From contig NZ_UTIQ01000084.1 of assembly GCF_900582625.1 (NCBI RefSeq), positions 310,001 to 374,000 of the forward strand: DNA of 64,000 nucleotides, read 5' to 3'. The first letter of the stretch is position 1, and each line of letters opens with the position of its first letter. Below the pieces are notes generated by a model. It had not been told where the DNA came from and made no database searches. It saw only the letters and a list, made by a program, of their open reading frames with translations. This stretch comes from Pseudomonas viridiflava. Lineage in GTDB: Bacteria; Pseudomonadota; Gammaproteobacteria; Pseudomonadales; Pseudomonadaceae. A program made the translations under genes and the position numbers. Shown here piece after piece: positions 45,343 through 54,766 of this stretch.

Positions 45343-45700
45343 AGAAGACCCGTAAAGTTTTGTTTAACTTGAAAAAATATTGATATTTAAAGCCCGAGTA
45401 ATTTTAGTTAAATCTCACTTCGAAACTGCAATCAGCCTCCGACCGAGACGTGGGAATAATCCGTAGAGCGTGGAATTTCCCGACCTGAAAGACGGATATA
45501 TGTCTAAGGTGTCGTCGAAATACTGTGCACGGCATGCCGGACTTCGGTAGACGAGACTCAGAAATGTTCGCTCCCGGACAGGTCGCGAAGACGCTCCCGG
45601 GAGCTTGCGGGAGCCTTTGACTTCAAAACCCTTAATGTGGGTGAGGCTCTCTATGCGACCAGCGCTATACTCTTTGCCTACTTTTAAGGCCCCGCTACGC
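45343..45700. other. Divergent promoter region between the fimbrial operon and mtgA
   Basis: About 358 bases without a convincing gene. The first ~80 bases are A/T rich and should hold the fimbrial promoter (minus strand). On the mtgA side TATACT at 45666-45671 is a good -10 candidate. Between them, 45570-45614 contains four copies of the heptamer GCTCCCG or its complement CGGGAGC, two of them fused as GCTCCCGGGAGC (45593-45604). No invertible-element repeats or recombinase gene was seen. Confidence 0.5.
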
Positions 45701-46411
45701 ATGGTTTGCAAACTTTTCGGACGTATGTTCAGGTTTTTGCTCTGGTTCGCCGCAGCCTCTGTGCTGCTGGTGCTTGTGTTCCGCTGGGTGCCGCCGCCTG
45801 GTTCCGCTCTTATGGTGGAGCGAAAGATTGAGTCATGGATTGATGGCAAGCCGATCGACCTCAAGCGCACGTGGCGCCCATGGGCGGAGCTGTCGGATGA
45901 TTTGAAAATCGCCGTGATCGCGGGTGAGGACCAGAAGTTCGCCGAGCATTGGGGGTTTGATGTGGCGGCTATTCAGGCGGCCCTTGATCACAACGAACGT
46001 GGCGGCAATCTGCGGGGCGCCAGCACGATCAGCCAGCAAGTGGCGAAGAACCTTTTCCTTTGGCCCGGTCGAAGCTGGCTGCGTAAAGGACTGGAGGTGT
46101 GGTTTACCGGCTTGCTGGAGTTGCTCTGGCCGAAGCAGCGAATCCTTGAGGTTTATCTGAACACCGTGGAATGGGGTAGCGGGGTGTTTGGAGCAGAGGC
46201 AGCTGCGCGCGCGCACTTTGGCGTGGGAGCTTCTTATATAACCGCGCGGCAGGCCAGTTTGTTGGCGGCTGTGTTGCCCAATCCGCTGAAGTGGAGCGCC
46301 GGTAAGCCGACCGGCTATATCAACCGTCGAGCGAACTGGATTCGCCAACAGATGCGCCAGCTAGGCGGCAGTGACTACATCGTGCAAATGCAGAAAGGCC
46401 GCCGCTCCTGA
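45701..46411 (+). CDS. mtgA: MtgA, monofunctional peptidoglycan glycosyltransferase
   Basis: A 236-residue inner-membrane transglycosylase (GT51) that polymerises lipid II without a transpeptidase domain. One N-terminal membrane helix (~11-27), then the GT51 motifs: AVIAGEDQKFAEHWGFD, RGASTISQQVAKNLF, and KQRILEVYLNTVEWG. The start is uncertain: ATG at 45701 or at 45725 (MFRFLLWF); the open frame reaches back to 45605. Confidence 0.93.
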   Translation: MVCKLFGRMFRFLLWFAAASVLLVLVFRWVPPPGSALMVERKIESWIDGKPIDLKRTWRPWAELSDDLKIAVIAGEDQKFAEHWGFDVAAIQAALDHNERGGNLRGASTISQQVAKNLFLWPGRSWLRKGLEVWFTGLLELLWPKQRILEVYLNTVEWGSGVFGAEAAARAHFGVGASYITARQASLLAAVLPNPLKWSAGKPTGYINRRANWIRQQMRQLGGSDYIVQMQKGRRS

Positions 46412-46423
46412 TTGGCGATTCGC

Positions 46424-47032
46424 TTACTGTTTAAGCGAGCTGCGGGGCACGACGTGCAGTAGCAAGAGGGCCCCATTTTCTACATGAACCGTTAACCCCT
46501 GCGCGGGATACACCCAGCCTTCCCCGCTATTGAGCTGCAAGCGCAAACGCGGCGGCCCAAAAGTCGCGACGATCTGATCTTCGGCCACAGGCTGTTCCGG
46601 ACGTAGCATCAAAGCAGAGAGCCCGTGACCGCTCAGCTCGCCCAGCATGTGACTGCTCAGGGGTTGTTCGGGGTCGGTAGGCTTGAGGCCCGTCGCCTTC
46701 ATCAAGCTGGTGTGCTCTTGCTCGGTGAGCACCAGAACGGCTTCGAGCTTCCATTGTTCACCCATGCTTCCCAGCCTCGACCGGTACAGTAGCTGAGGGC
46801 CGTCCAGTCTAGGTTTTAGCCATAGCTCTCCAGTATTCACTGCGTTTAAACGTCCCAACGTGAGTGTGCCTTCTGCCATCGGCGAGACAATTTCTTTCTG
46901 CCAGCGCGCCATGCCAGGCAGCGGTTCCGGAACGCTCCGCCCGTACATTAACCAGCCGCCCCAGGCAAAGAAGGCAACGGCAATCACCACAAAAAGCAGC
47001 CAGTGCTGCATACGTAGCGGTGGCATGGACAT
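46424..47032 (-). CDS. Membrane-anchored conserved protein
   Basis: A 202-residue protein with one N-terminal membrane helix (~8-28, HWLLFVVIAVAFFAWGGWLM) and a periplasmic domain I do not recognise. The start at 47032 has CGGAG upstream. It follows rpoH after a terminator, so it probably has its own promoter. A homologue stands between rpoH and mtgA in P. aeruginosa as far as I recall; the function is unknown. Confidence 0.72.
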   Translation of the reverse strand: MSMPPLRMQHWLLFVVIAVAFFAWGGWLMYGRSVPEPLPGMARWQKEIVSPMAEGTLTLGRLNAVNTGELWLKPRLDGPQLLYRSRLGSMGEQWKLEAVLVLTEQEHTSLMKATGLKPTDPEQPLSSHMLGELSGHGLSALMLRPEQPVAEDQIVATFGPPRLRLQLNSGEGWVYPAQGLTVHVENGALLLLHVVPRSSLKQ

Positions 47033-47067
47033 GGTCAGTCTCCGAAACAGGAATAAACACACGGGCA

Positions 47068-47094
47068 GAAAAAAGCCGCACCTGGGTGCGGCTT
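47068..47094 (-). terminator. Intrinsic terminator of rpoH
   Basis: AAGCCGCACC / GGTGCGGCTT pair around a TG loop, with a run of six T on the minus strand (GGCTTTTTTCTG). It lies 20 bases past the rpoH stop. Confidence 0.92.
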
Positions 47095-47114
47095 CAGTCC
47101 TTTCGCTTTGACAC

Positions 47115-47969
47115 TCAGGCGGCGATTGAGCCTTTGAGTTTGTTCATAGCGTTCTTTTCCAGCTGACGAATACGCTCGGCTGAAACGTTGTACTTCGCGG
47201 CCAACTCATGAAGAGTCGCTTTTTCTTCAGCCAGCCAGCGCTGGTAAAGAATATCGCGGCTGCGTTCATCAAGGCCTTCCAGCGCCTCATGCAGGTTCGC
47301 CGTGGCGCTGTCGCTCCAATCGGAATCTTCCAATTGGCGAGCAGGGTCGTAGCGATGGTCTTCCAAATAATTGGCCGGCGACTGGAAGGCGCTTTCGTCG
47401 TCCGCCTCTGCAGCAGGGTCAAACGCCATGTCGTGACCGGTCAAGCGACTTTCCATTTCGCGCACTTCGCGCGGCTCCACGCCCAGGCTTTCGGCCACAG
47501 CGTGAACTTCGTCGTTATTGAGCCAAGCCAAACGCTTTTTCTGGCTGCGCAGGTTGAAGAACAATTTGCGCTGGGCCTTGGTGGTGGCCACTTTGACGAT
47601 GCGCCAGTTGCGCAGGATGAACTCGTGAATTTCAGCTTTGATCCAGTGCACAGCGAACGACACCAAACGCACACCCATTTCCGGGTTGAAGCGCTTGACG
47701 GCCTTCATCAGGCCAACGTTGCCTTCTTGGATCAGGTCGGCCTGTGCAAGACCGTAACCGGAATAACTTCTGGCGATATGGACAACAAAGCGCAGGTGCG
47801 CGAGCACCATCTGGCGAGCGGCTTCGAGGTCTTGATGGTAAAAAAGACTCTCGCCCAGTTCGCGCTCCTGCTCAACAGTCAGCAGCGGAATGCTATTGAC
47901 CGCATGCACATAGGCCTCCAGGTTTGCACCTGGGACTAAAGCATGGACAGGTTGCAAAGAATTGCTCAT
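47115..47969 (-). CDS. rpoH: RpoH, heat-shock sigma factor (sigma32)
   Basis: A 284-residue alternative sigma factor for heat-shock genes. Region 2 includes [30 protein letters not shown]; the RpoH box with the core-binding/regulatory QRKLFFNLR is clear; region 4 ends in [15 protein letters not shown]. The ATG at 47969 is set by GGAGG; the frame continues upstream to 48053 without a matching start. Preceded by a sigmaE-like promoter at 48018-48045 and followed by a strong terminator. Confidence 0.97.
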   Translation of the reverse strand: MSNSLQPVHALVPGANLEAYVHAVNSIPLLTVEQERELGESLFYHQDLEAARQMVLAHLRFVVHIARSYSGYGLAQADLIQEGNVGLMKAVKRFNPEMGVRLVSFAVHWIKAEIHEFILRNWRIVKVATTKAQRKLFFNLRSQKKRLAWLNNDEVHAVAESLGVEPREVREMESRLTGHDMAFDPAAEADDESAFQSPANYLEDHRYDPARQLEDSDWSDSATANLHEALEGLDERSRDILYQRWLAEEKATLHELAAKYNVSAERIRQLEKNAMNKLKGSIAA

Positions 47970-48017
47970 GCGAATCCTCCGACTCACGAAACTCGTGCCT
48001 TTTGAGCACTGCCCGGA

Positions 48018-48045
48018 TAAGACCAGACAGTTGACTCGAAAGTTC
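48018..48045 (-). promoter_or_regulatory. AlgU/sigmaE-like promoter of rpoH
   Basis: On the minus strand GAACTT (48045-48040), a 17-base spacer and TCTTA (48022-48018) resemble the extracytoplasmic sigma consensus GAACTT-N16/17-TCTGA. In P. aeruginosa rpoH is known to be transcribed partly by AlgU (sigmaE), which supports the match. It lies about 50 bases upstream of the start codon. Confidence 0.6.
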
Positions 48046-48080
48046 AAAAACACGAAAAAACACTAATAAACAATAACTTA

Positions 48081-49103
48081 CTACTTCGGGGCCAACTCGT
48101 TCAAGTGACGGGCCACCGCAAGCCAGGCGCCAATATACCCCAACAGCACAGCGCCAAGCAGCAGGGATAGACCATCGGATAATGGCACCCCAGCCAACGC
48201 AAAATCGCTGCCGTAAAGCCCGGCCAAACGCACCACGGCGCCGTTTAGCCAATCCAGACCAAACGCCAGCACGGCCCAAGACAGGACGCCGGCACCCAAG
48301 CCGTACAACGCGCCCATATAAAGGAAGGGACGCCGCACGTAGCTGTCAGTTCCGCCTACCAGCTTGATGACTTCAATTTCGGTGCGACGATTTTCAATGT
48401 GCAGCCGAATCGTGTTCCCGATCACCAGCAGCAAGGCCATCACCAGCAATAGCGTCAGCCCGAAGACGAACCGCTCGCCCAGTTTCAAAATGGCGCTCAA
48501 GCGTTCAACCCAGAGCAAATCGAGCTGCGCCTGCTGAACCTTCGGCAGTTCCGCCAGGCGTAAGCGCAAGGCTTCCAGCGCAGGTTTATCCACTTCCTTC
48601 GGCGTCACCAGAATCACGGCCGGCAACGGGTTCTCGGGTAGTTCTTTCAGCGCTTCACCCAAGCCGGACTGCTGCTGAAACTCGGCCAGCGCTTGTTCGC
48701 GGCTAATCCATTCAGACTCAGCCACATCGTTCATTTCTGCGATCTGCGCGCGCAGCTTTTCGCCGTCCGCTTCGTTGGCATCGAGCGTCAGGAACAAAGA
48801 AATCTGTGCCGCGCGCTGCCAGGAACCGCCCAAGCGCTCGACATTGTTGAGCAGCAGCGACAAGCCCATGGGCAAGCTCAGCGCCACGGCCATGACCAGA
48901 CAGGTAAAGAAACTGCCGATGGGCTGCTTGGCCAGGCGGCGCAAGCTGTCGATCAAGCTAGAACGATGGGCTTCCACCCAGGCGTGCAGCAACGTGGAGA
49001 AATCCGGGCTGCCGTCGTCTTTTTTCTGATCGTTCTTCTTTGGCGCGGCGCCGACGCGCTCAGCTGCGGATGACGGTTCCTGAGGATTACGAGTGGCGCT
49101 CAT
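48081..49103 (-). CDS. ftsX: FtsX, cell-division ABC-type membrane component
   Basis: A 340-residue inner-membrane protein with an N-terminal cytoplasmic extension, one helix (~65-90), a periplasmic domain (~95-215) and three C-terminal helices (about 220-330). FtsEX recruits and activates periplasmic amidase activators during septation. The start overlaps the ftsE stop by one base. The extended charged N-terminus (SSAAERVGAAPKKNDQKKDD) is typical of gammaproteobacterial FtsX. Confidence 0.94.
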   Translation of the reverse strand: MSATRNPQEPSSAAERVGAAPKKNDQKKDDGSPDFSTLLHAWVEAHRSSLIDSLRRLAKQPIGSFFTCLVMAVALSLPMGLSLLLNNVERLGGSWQRAAQISLFLTLDANEADGEKLRAQIAEMNDVAESEWISREQALAEFQQQSGLGEALKELPENPLPAVILVTPKEVDKPALEALRLRLAELPKVQQAQLDLLWVERLSAILKLGERFVFGLTLLLVMALLLVIGNTIRLHIENRRTEIEVIKLVGGTDSYVRRPFLYMGALYGLGAGVLSWAVLAFGLDWLNGAVVRLAGLYGSDFALAGVPLSDGLSLLLGAVLLGYIGAWLAVARHLNELAPK

Positions 49104-49771
49104 TAACCAGCCTCCCCATCACCGATCAATCGGCCGCGTTGCAACGTCAACATGCGGTGGCGCATGCGCGCGATCAGTGCCAGGTCGTGACTGGCAATTA
49201 GCACGCTGGTGCCCATGCGGTTGATATCTTCGAATACGCCCATGATTTCCGCCGCCAATCGAGGGTCGAGGTTACCGGTCGGTTCATCCGCCAGCAGCAA
49301 GGCGGGGCGGTGCACAACGGCGCGGGCGATACCGACGCGCTGTTGCTGGCCAGTGGAAAGATCGCCAGGAAACAGATCACGCTTGTCGCTCAGCGCCACG
49401 CGCTCCAGCGCCGCATCGACGCGTTTGGCGATGTCGGGCTTGGACAACCCGAGGATCTGCAGCGGCAACGCCACGTTGTTAAACACGGTGCGATCGAACA
49501 GCAGCTGGTGATTCTGGAAAACCACGCCGATCTGGCGGCGCAGGAAAGGAATCTGAGCGGTGGTGATTTGCGCCAGGTCCTGGCCCGCCAGCAGCAGCTT
49601 GCCGGACGTGGGACGCTCCATCGCCAGAATCAAGCGCAGCAAGGTGCTCTTGCCGGCGCCCGAATGCCCGGTCACGAACAGAAATTCGCCGCGTCGCACG
49701 CGAAAACTCAGCTCATGCAGGCCGACGTGGCCGTTGGCGTAGCGTTTACCCACCTGCTCAAAGCGAATCAT
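49103..49771 (-). CDS. ftsE: FtsE, cell-division ATPase
   Basis: A 222-residue ABC ATPase. Walker A is [15 protein letters not shown], the signature motif [14 protein letters not shown] (TGQQQ in place of the more usual SGGxQ), and Walker [13 protein letters not shown]. It powers FtsX in the divisome. The start overlaps the ftsY stop by four bases, so ftsY-ftsE-ftsX form one translationally coupled unit. Confidence 0.95.
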   Translation of the reverse strand: MIRFEQVGKRYANGHVGLHELSFRVRRGEFLFVTGHSGAGKSTLLRLILAMERPTSGKLLLAGQDLAQITTAQIPFLRRQIGVVFQNHQLLFDRTVFNNVALPLQILGLSKPDIAKRVDAALERVALSDKRDLFPGDLSTGQQQRVGIARAVVHRPALLLADEPTGNLDPRLAAEIMGVFEDINRMGTSVLIASHDLALIARMRHRMLTLQRGRLIGDGEAG

Positions 49772-51147
49772 GCGTGCTCCCGCTCGGCGAACAAGGCCTG
49801 AACAAAGGCTTCAGCTTCAAAGGTGCGAAGGTCATCAATGCCCTCACCCACGCCGATGTAGCGGATAGGCAGACCGAATTGCTTGGCCAGCGCGAAGATC
49901 ACGCCGCCCTTGGCTGTGCCGTCCAGCTTGGTCAGCGCCAGGCCGGTGAGGTTAACGGTCTGATTGAATTGCTTGGCCTGGCTGATCGCGTTCTGCCCGG
50001 TGCCGGCGTCCAGCACCAGCAAGACTTCGTGCGGGGCGGTTTCGTCGAGCTTGCCGATCACGCGGCGCACTTTTTTCAGCTCTTCCATCAGGTTGTCTTT
50101 AGTGTGCAGACGGCCCGCGGTATCGGCGATCAGCACGTCAATACCACGGGCAGTCGCCGCCTGGACCGCATCGAAGATGACCGAGGCCGAGTCGGCACCG
50201 GTGTGCTGAGCAATCACCGCAATTTGGTTACGCTCACCCCACACCTGCAACTGCTCGACCGCCGCCGCGCGAAAGGTGTCGCCCGCAGCGAGCATCACTT
50301 TCTTACCTTCCTGCTGAAGCTTTTTGGCCAATTTGCCGATGGTGGTGGTTTTGCCGGCGCCGTTAACGCCGACTACCAGAATCACGAATGGCTTCTTCTC
50401 GGCCGGAATCACTAGCGGTTGCTCGACCGGTTTGAGCAGCGACGCCAGTTCTTCCTGCAGGGCTTTATATAAGGCACCGCTATCGACCAACTGCTTGCGC
50501 GCCACTTTCTGCGTCAGGCTCTGGATGATTGCCGTAGTGGCCTCGACGCCAACGTCGGCGGTCAGCAGACGTGTTTCGATCTCATCGAGCAAGTCATCGT
50601 CGATGGCCTTTTTGCCTAGGAACAAGCTGGCCATGCCTTCGCCGAGGCTCGCGCTGGTTTTCGACAACCCCTGTTTCAGGCGCGCGAAGAAACCGGCTTT
50701 GCTTTCTGGCGACGCCGATACTGCGGGCGCAGGCGCTGGCGCGACCACCACGGGGGCTTCGCTTACAGGCAGCGCGACTGGCGCAGCAACAACTGCCTCA
50801 GCCACAACCGGTTCCGGTGTCGGAAAGATCGGCTCTGGCGCTGGGATGGGTGCCGCAATGGGCTCCACAACCGGCGCGATGACCACTTCGGGCACTACGA
50901 TCGGTTGCTGTTCCTGAGCGGGCAACTCGGTTACCGGAGCGTCGATAACCGGTGCCGCCTCAGCAGGCGCAAACTCGCTCGGCGCTACGGTTTCGACCGC
51001 AGTTTCAGGCGCCGCAGCGGGCTCCTGAGGCTTTTTGCGCAGCCAACCGAACAGGCTTTTTTTCTCGCCGGCCTTCTCATCGGAAGTGACCGGAGCGTCG
51101 TTCCCAGCAGCGGCTGGGGTCTTCTTGTCGTCTTTGGAACCAAACAT
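49768..51147 (-). CDS. ftsY: FtsY, signal recognition particle receptor
   Basis: A 459-residue SRP receptor GTPase. The first ~140 residues form the acidic Ala/Pro/Val-rich A domain; the N domain (GFFARLKQGLSKTSASLGEG) and GTPase domain follow with VVGVNGAGKTTTIGKLA near residue 260, DTAGRLHTKDNLM and ALTKLDGTAKGG. It docks ribosome-SRP complexes at SecYEG. First gene of ftsY-ftsE-ftsX, divergent from the M16 peptidase. Confidence 0.96.
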   Translation of the reverse strand: MFGSKDDKKTPAAAGNDAPVTSDEKAGEKKSLFGWLRKKPQEPAAAPETAVETVAPSEFAPAEAAPVIDAPVTELPAQEQQPIVVPEVVIAPVVEPIAAPIPAPEPIFPTPEPVVAEAVVAAPVALPVSEAPVVVAPAPAPAVSASPESKAGFFARLKQGLSKTSASLGEGMASLFLGKKAIDDDLLDEIETRLLTADVGVEATTAIIQSLTQKVARKQLVDSGALYKALQEELASLLKPVEQPLVIPAEKKPFVILVVGVNGAGKTTTIGKLAKKLQQEGKKVMLAAGDTFRAAAVEQLQVWGERNQIAVIAQHTGADSASVIFDAVQAATARGIDVLIADTAGRLHTKDNLMEELKKVRRVIGKLDETAPHEVLLVLDAGTGQNAISQAKQFNQTVNLTGLALTKLDGTAKGGVIFALAKQFGLPIRYIGVGEGIDDLRTFEAEAFVQALFAEREHA

Positions 51148-51293
51148 GGAGAGCGGCTATCTCAAGGGTGCGACGCGCCAACAGGGTAAAAACCCAACAG
51201 CCGTGGCCGCCAATAAAATGGATGAGTATCCTAGCACCTCCGCGCCCGCCGACGCTAAGACCAAGCGGGCCTTCTCGACAGGTCATTCACTTC

Positions 51294-52649
51294 ATGAAAA
51301 TGCTTGCCCGCAGCGCCACCGGGCTGCTGCTCGCGGCCCTTTGCCTGCCGCTGTCCACATTCGCCGCCGATACCCAACCCACTGAAGAGTTCACCCTGGC
51401 CAACGGCCTGAAGGTCGTGGTGCGCGAAGATCACCGCGCGCCGGTGGTGGTTTCCCAAGTTTGGTACAAGGTCGGCTCCAGCTATGAAACGCCCGGGCAA
51501 ACCGGTCTTTCCCACGCCCTTGAGCACATGATGTTCAAGGGCAGCGCCAAGATGAAACCCGGCGAAGCGTCCCTCGTGCTGCGCGAATTGGGCGCCGAAG
51601 AAAACGCCTTCACCAGCGATGATTACACCGCCTATTACCAAGTGCTGGCCCGCGACCGTCTGCCCGTGGCCTTTGAGCTTGAAGCCGACCGCATGGCCAG
51701 CCTGCGCCTGCCGCCGGAAGAATTTCGCAGTGAAATCGAAGTCATCAAAGAAGAGCGCCGGATGCGCACCGATGACAAACCCAGCTCCTTGGCTTACGAG
51801 CGCTTCAAGGCCATGGCCTATCCCGGCAGCGGCTACGGCACCCCCACCATCGGCTGGATGGCCGACTTGCAGCGCATGAGCGTGGAAGAACTGCGCCACT
51901 GGTACGAAACCTGGTACACGCCCAACAACGCCACGTTGGTGGTGGTGGGTGACGTCACGGTCGCCGAGGTGAAAACCCTGGCCGAGCGCTACTTCGGCCC
52001 CGTTCCCAGCCGCCCGATTCCCACCGCGAAAGCGCCCTTGGAACTGGCTGAGCCGGGTGAGCGACGCCTGCGTCTGTACCTACAAACGCAACTGCCAAGC
52101 CTGATGATGGGCTTCAACGTGCCAAGCCTGGCCACCGCCGCCAACCCGCGAGATGCCCACGCCCTGCGCCTGATTTCGGCGCTGCTCGACGGCGGTTACA
52201 GCGCGCGCTTGCCCACGCAACTGGAGCGCGGCGAGGAATTGGTGTCTGGCGCCTCCGCCAGTTACGACGCCTACAACCGCGGCGACAGCCTGTTCATGCT
52301 CTCCGCCACGCCCAACGTGCAAACCGGCAAAACCCTGGCCCAGGCCGAAGCAGGCTTGTGGCGCCAGCTGGAAGCGCTGAAAAAGACCCCGCCCACCGCT
52401 GCCGAACTGGCCCGCGTTCGCGCGCAGGTTATCGCCGGCTTGGTGTACGAGCGCGACTCCATCAGCAGCCAGGCCAGCACCATTGGCCAGCTTGAGAGCG
52501 TTGGCTTGTCGTGGAAATTGATGGACGAAGACCTGGCCGCCATCGAGGCCGTCACGCCGGACGATATCCAGCAAGCCGCCCGCACCTATTTCACGCGCGA
52601 ACGCCTGAGCGTTGCCGAAGTACTGCCGAAGGAAAAAACCCATGAGTGA
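51294..52649 (+). CDS. M16 family zinc peptidase (catalytic member)
   Basis: A 451-residue exported metallopeptidase. A signal peptide covers about residues 1-24, then the M16 domain with the inverted zinc motif HALEHMMFKG (HxxEH) followed ~75 residues later by the conserved glutamate in EVIKEERRMR. The second half is the inactive M16_C domain. The ATG at 51294 is chosen because it opens the signal peptide. It overlaps the next gene by eight bases; the two probably form a periplasmic heterodimer like the SPH2682/2681 type pairs. Confidence 0.88.
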   Translation: MKMLARSATGLLLAALCLPLSTFAADTQPTEEFTLANGLKVVVREDHRAPVVVSQVWYKVGSSYETPGQTGLSHALEHMMFKGSAKMKPGEASLVLRELGAEENAFTSDDYTAYYQVLARDRLPVAFELEADRMASLRLPPEEFRSEIEVIKEERRMRTDDKPSSLAYERFKAMAYPGSGYGTPTIGWMADLQRMSVEELRHWYETWYTPNNATLVVVGDVTVAEVKTLAERYFGPVPSRPIPTAKAPLELAEPGERRLRLYLQTQLPSLMMGFNVPSLATAANPRDAHALRLISALLDGGYSARLPTQLERGEELVSGASASYDAYNRGDSLFMLSATPNVQTGKTLAQAEAGLWRQLEALKKTPPTAAELARVRAQVIAGLVYERDSISSQASTIGQLESVGLSWKLMDEDLAAIEAVTPDDIQQAARTYFTRERLSVAEVLPKEKTHE

Positions 52650-54165
52650 ACGCAACGGTCTGCGATACGGCCTCTTGGGCCTAAGCCTGTTGGCCTTGCT
52701 GGCGGTGCTGGTGTTTGTGGTCAGCCGTCCGGCGCAAGCGCCAACCGAACCTGCGCCCAGCGTGGCTGCCACCGCGCAACCGGCTGCCGAAACGCCGGCC
52801 AAAACCGAAGGCCACTTGGAGTCGCTGGCTGCGCTGGAAGGCCAGGCGCCGAGCCATCGCGCCATCGACATTCAAACCTGGAAAACCGCTGAGGGCGCCA
52901 AGGTGCTGTTTGTTGAAGCGCACCAATTGCCGATGTTCGACCTGCGCCTGACCTTTGCCGCCGGCAGCAGCCAGGACGGCGACGTGCCGGGGCTGGCGAT
53001 GATGACCAACGCCATGCTCAATGAAGGCATTGCCGGTAAAGACGTGAGCGCCATCGCCGCCGGCTTCGAAGACCTGGGCGCCGACTTTGGTAACGGCGCT
53101 TACCGCGACATGGGCGTGGCCAGCCTGCGCAGCCTCACCGCCGCCGACAAACGTGAGCCGGCGCTGAAACTGTTCACCGAAGTGATCGGCAAACCGACCT
53201 TCCCCGCCGACTCGCTCGTGCGCATCCGCAATCAGGTGCTGGCTGGCTTCGAATACCAGAAACAAAACCCCGGCCGCCTCGCGGGCCTGGAGCTGTTCAA
53301 GCGTCTGTACGGCAGTCATCCGTACGCGCATTCCAGCGACGGCGATGCGGCGTCCATTCCGCGCATTACCGTTGCGCAAATGCAGGCGTTTCATCGCAAA
53401 GCCTATGCCGCCGGCAATGTGGTAATCGCGCTGGTCGGCGATTTGTCGCGCGCGGAGGCCGAAGCCATGGCTGCCCAAGTGTCCGCCGCGCTGCCCAAAG
53501 GGCCAGCGTTGCCGAAAATGCCGCAGCCAGCCGAACCGAAAGCGGGCCTCAGCCACATTGAGTTCCCGTCCAAACAAACCACGTTGATGCTGGCGCAAAT
53601 GGGCATCGACCGGGCCGAACCGGATTACGCCGCGCTGTTTCTAGGTAATCAGATTCTCGGTGGCGGCGGCTTCGGCACGCGTTTGATGGATCAGGTGCGA
53701 GAAAAACGCGGCCTTACCTACGGCATCTCCTCGGGCTTCACGGCGATGCAGGCGCGCGGGCCTTTTATGATCAGCCTGCAAACGCGGGCGGAGCAAAGCG
53801 AAGGCGCGCTGAAGCTGGTGCAAGACATTTTGCGTGACTATCTGGCCAATGGACCGACGCAAAAAGAAGTGGATGACGCAAAGCGGGAACTCGCGGGCAG
53901 CTTTCCGCTGTCTACCGCCAGCAATAGCGATATAGTTTCGCAATTGGGCGCCATAGGCTTCTATGACCTGTCGCTGACTTACCTGGAAGACTTCATGCAG
54001 CAGGTACAGGCGCTGGACGTGGCTTCGGTCAAAGCCGCGATGGCCAAGCATCTGAATGCGGATGCGCTGGTCATCGTCACGGCCGGCCCCACCGTGCCGC
54101 AGAAGCCGTTGCCGCCCCCAACCGATCATCCAGCCGAGCCTGCGCTTGGCGTTCCGGAGCACTGA
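52642..54165 (+). CDS. M16 family peptidase-like protein (non-catalytic partner)
   Basis: A 507-residue M16-fold protein anchored by an N-terminal helix (~11-30, LLGLSLLALLAVLVFVV). At the position of HxxEH it reads DGDVPGLAMMTNAMLNEG, so the zinc ligands are absent. The C-terminal half holds the R/Y pair of M16 partners (MDQVREKRGLTYGISSGF). It should pair with the catalytic protein encoded upstream, whose stop it overlaps. Start at 52642 is supported by the overlap; the frame extends upstream to 52612. Confidence 0.88.
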   Translation: MSERNGLRYGLLGLSLLALLAVLVFVVSRPAQAPTEPAPSVAATAQPAAETPAKTEGHLESLAALEGQAPSHRAIDIQTWKTAEGAKVLFVEAHQLPMFDLRLTFAAGSSQDGDVPGLAMMTNAMLNEGIAGKDVSAIAAGFEDLGADFGNGAYRDMGVASLRSLTAADKREPALKLFTEVIGKPTFPADSLVRIRNQVLAGFEYQKQNPGRLAGLELFKRLYGSHPYAHSSDGDAASIPRITVAQMQAFHRKAYAAGNVVIALVGDLSRAEAEAMAAQVSAALPKGPALPKMPQPAEPKAGLSHIEFPSKQTTLMLAQMGIDRAEPDYAALFLGNQILGGGGFGTRLMDQVREKRGLTYGISSGFTAMQARGPFMISLQTRAEQSEGALKLVQDILRDYLANGPTQKEVDDAKRELAGSFPLSTASNSDIVSQLGAIGFYDLSLTYLEDFMQQVQALDVASVKAAMAKHLNADALVIVTAGPTVPQKPLPPPTDHPAEPALGVPEH

Positions 54166-54764
54166 TGGCCCGTCCCGTAAAACCAGGTAACGCCCCCGCC
54201 CATGGCGGCCAAGGCCAGTTGCGCATCATTGCCGGTGAGTGGCGCAGCCGCCAGTTCAGCTTTCCCATGGCTCACGGCTTGCGGCCTACGCCCAACCGCG
54301 TGCGCGAAACCTTGTTCAACTGGTTGGCGCCCTACATTCAGGGCGCTCGGGTGCTGGACCTGTTCACCGGCAGTGGCGCGCTATACCTCGAAGCGTTGTC
54401 CCGCGGGGCCAGCTTGGCATTGGCGCTGGATCTCAATGGCGCCGCGATCGCCAGCCTGCGGCAAACGCTCGACGCGTTGAAATGCGCCACCGGCCAACTG
54501 CTGCAAACCGACACCCTGCGCTACTTGGAAACCCAAAGCCCGTCGCCGTTTGACGTGGTGTTTCTCGACCCGCCGTTCAACCAGAACCTGCTACAGCCCA
54601 CCTGCACGCTGCTGGAGGAAAAAGGTTGGTTGGCCGATGACGCATGGGTATACACCGAAAGCGAGAACCCGCCGTCGAGCCTGACCATGCCGGGCAACTG
54701 GCGCCTGCACCGCGAGCAGAAAGCCGGCCAGGTGTATTACGCCCTGTGGCACCGCACGGCGTAA
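54165..54764 (+). CDS. rsmD: RsmD, 16S rRNA (guanine966-N2)-methyltransferase
   Basis: A 199-residue SAM-dependent methyltransferase. VLDLFTGSGALYLEALSRGA is motif I and FLDPPFNQNLL the catalytic (D/N)PP(F/Y) motif; the N-terminal LRIIAGEWRSRQFSF and RVRETLFNWL are typical of RsmD. Starts on the stop of the M16 partner gene (TGATG). Confidence 0.94.
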   Translation: MARPVKPGNAPAHGGQGQLRIIAGEWRSRQFSFPMAHGLRPTPNRVRETLFNWLAPYIQGARVLDLFTGSGALYLEALSRGASLALALDLNGAAIASLRQTLDALKCATGQLLQTDTLRYLETQSPSPFDVVFLDPPFNQNLLQPTCTLLEEKGWLADDAWVYTESENPPSSLTMPGNWRLHREQKAGQVYYALWHRTA

Positions 54765-54766
54765 CC

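Noticed and set aside
45415-45870. 151-codon minus-strand frame between the fimbrial operon and mtgA
   Set aside because: It runs into the antisense strand of mtgA, has no convincing ribosome site and no recognisable domain.
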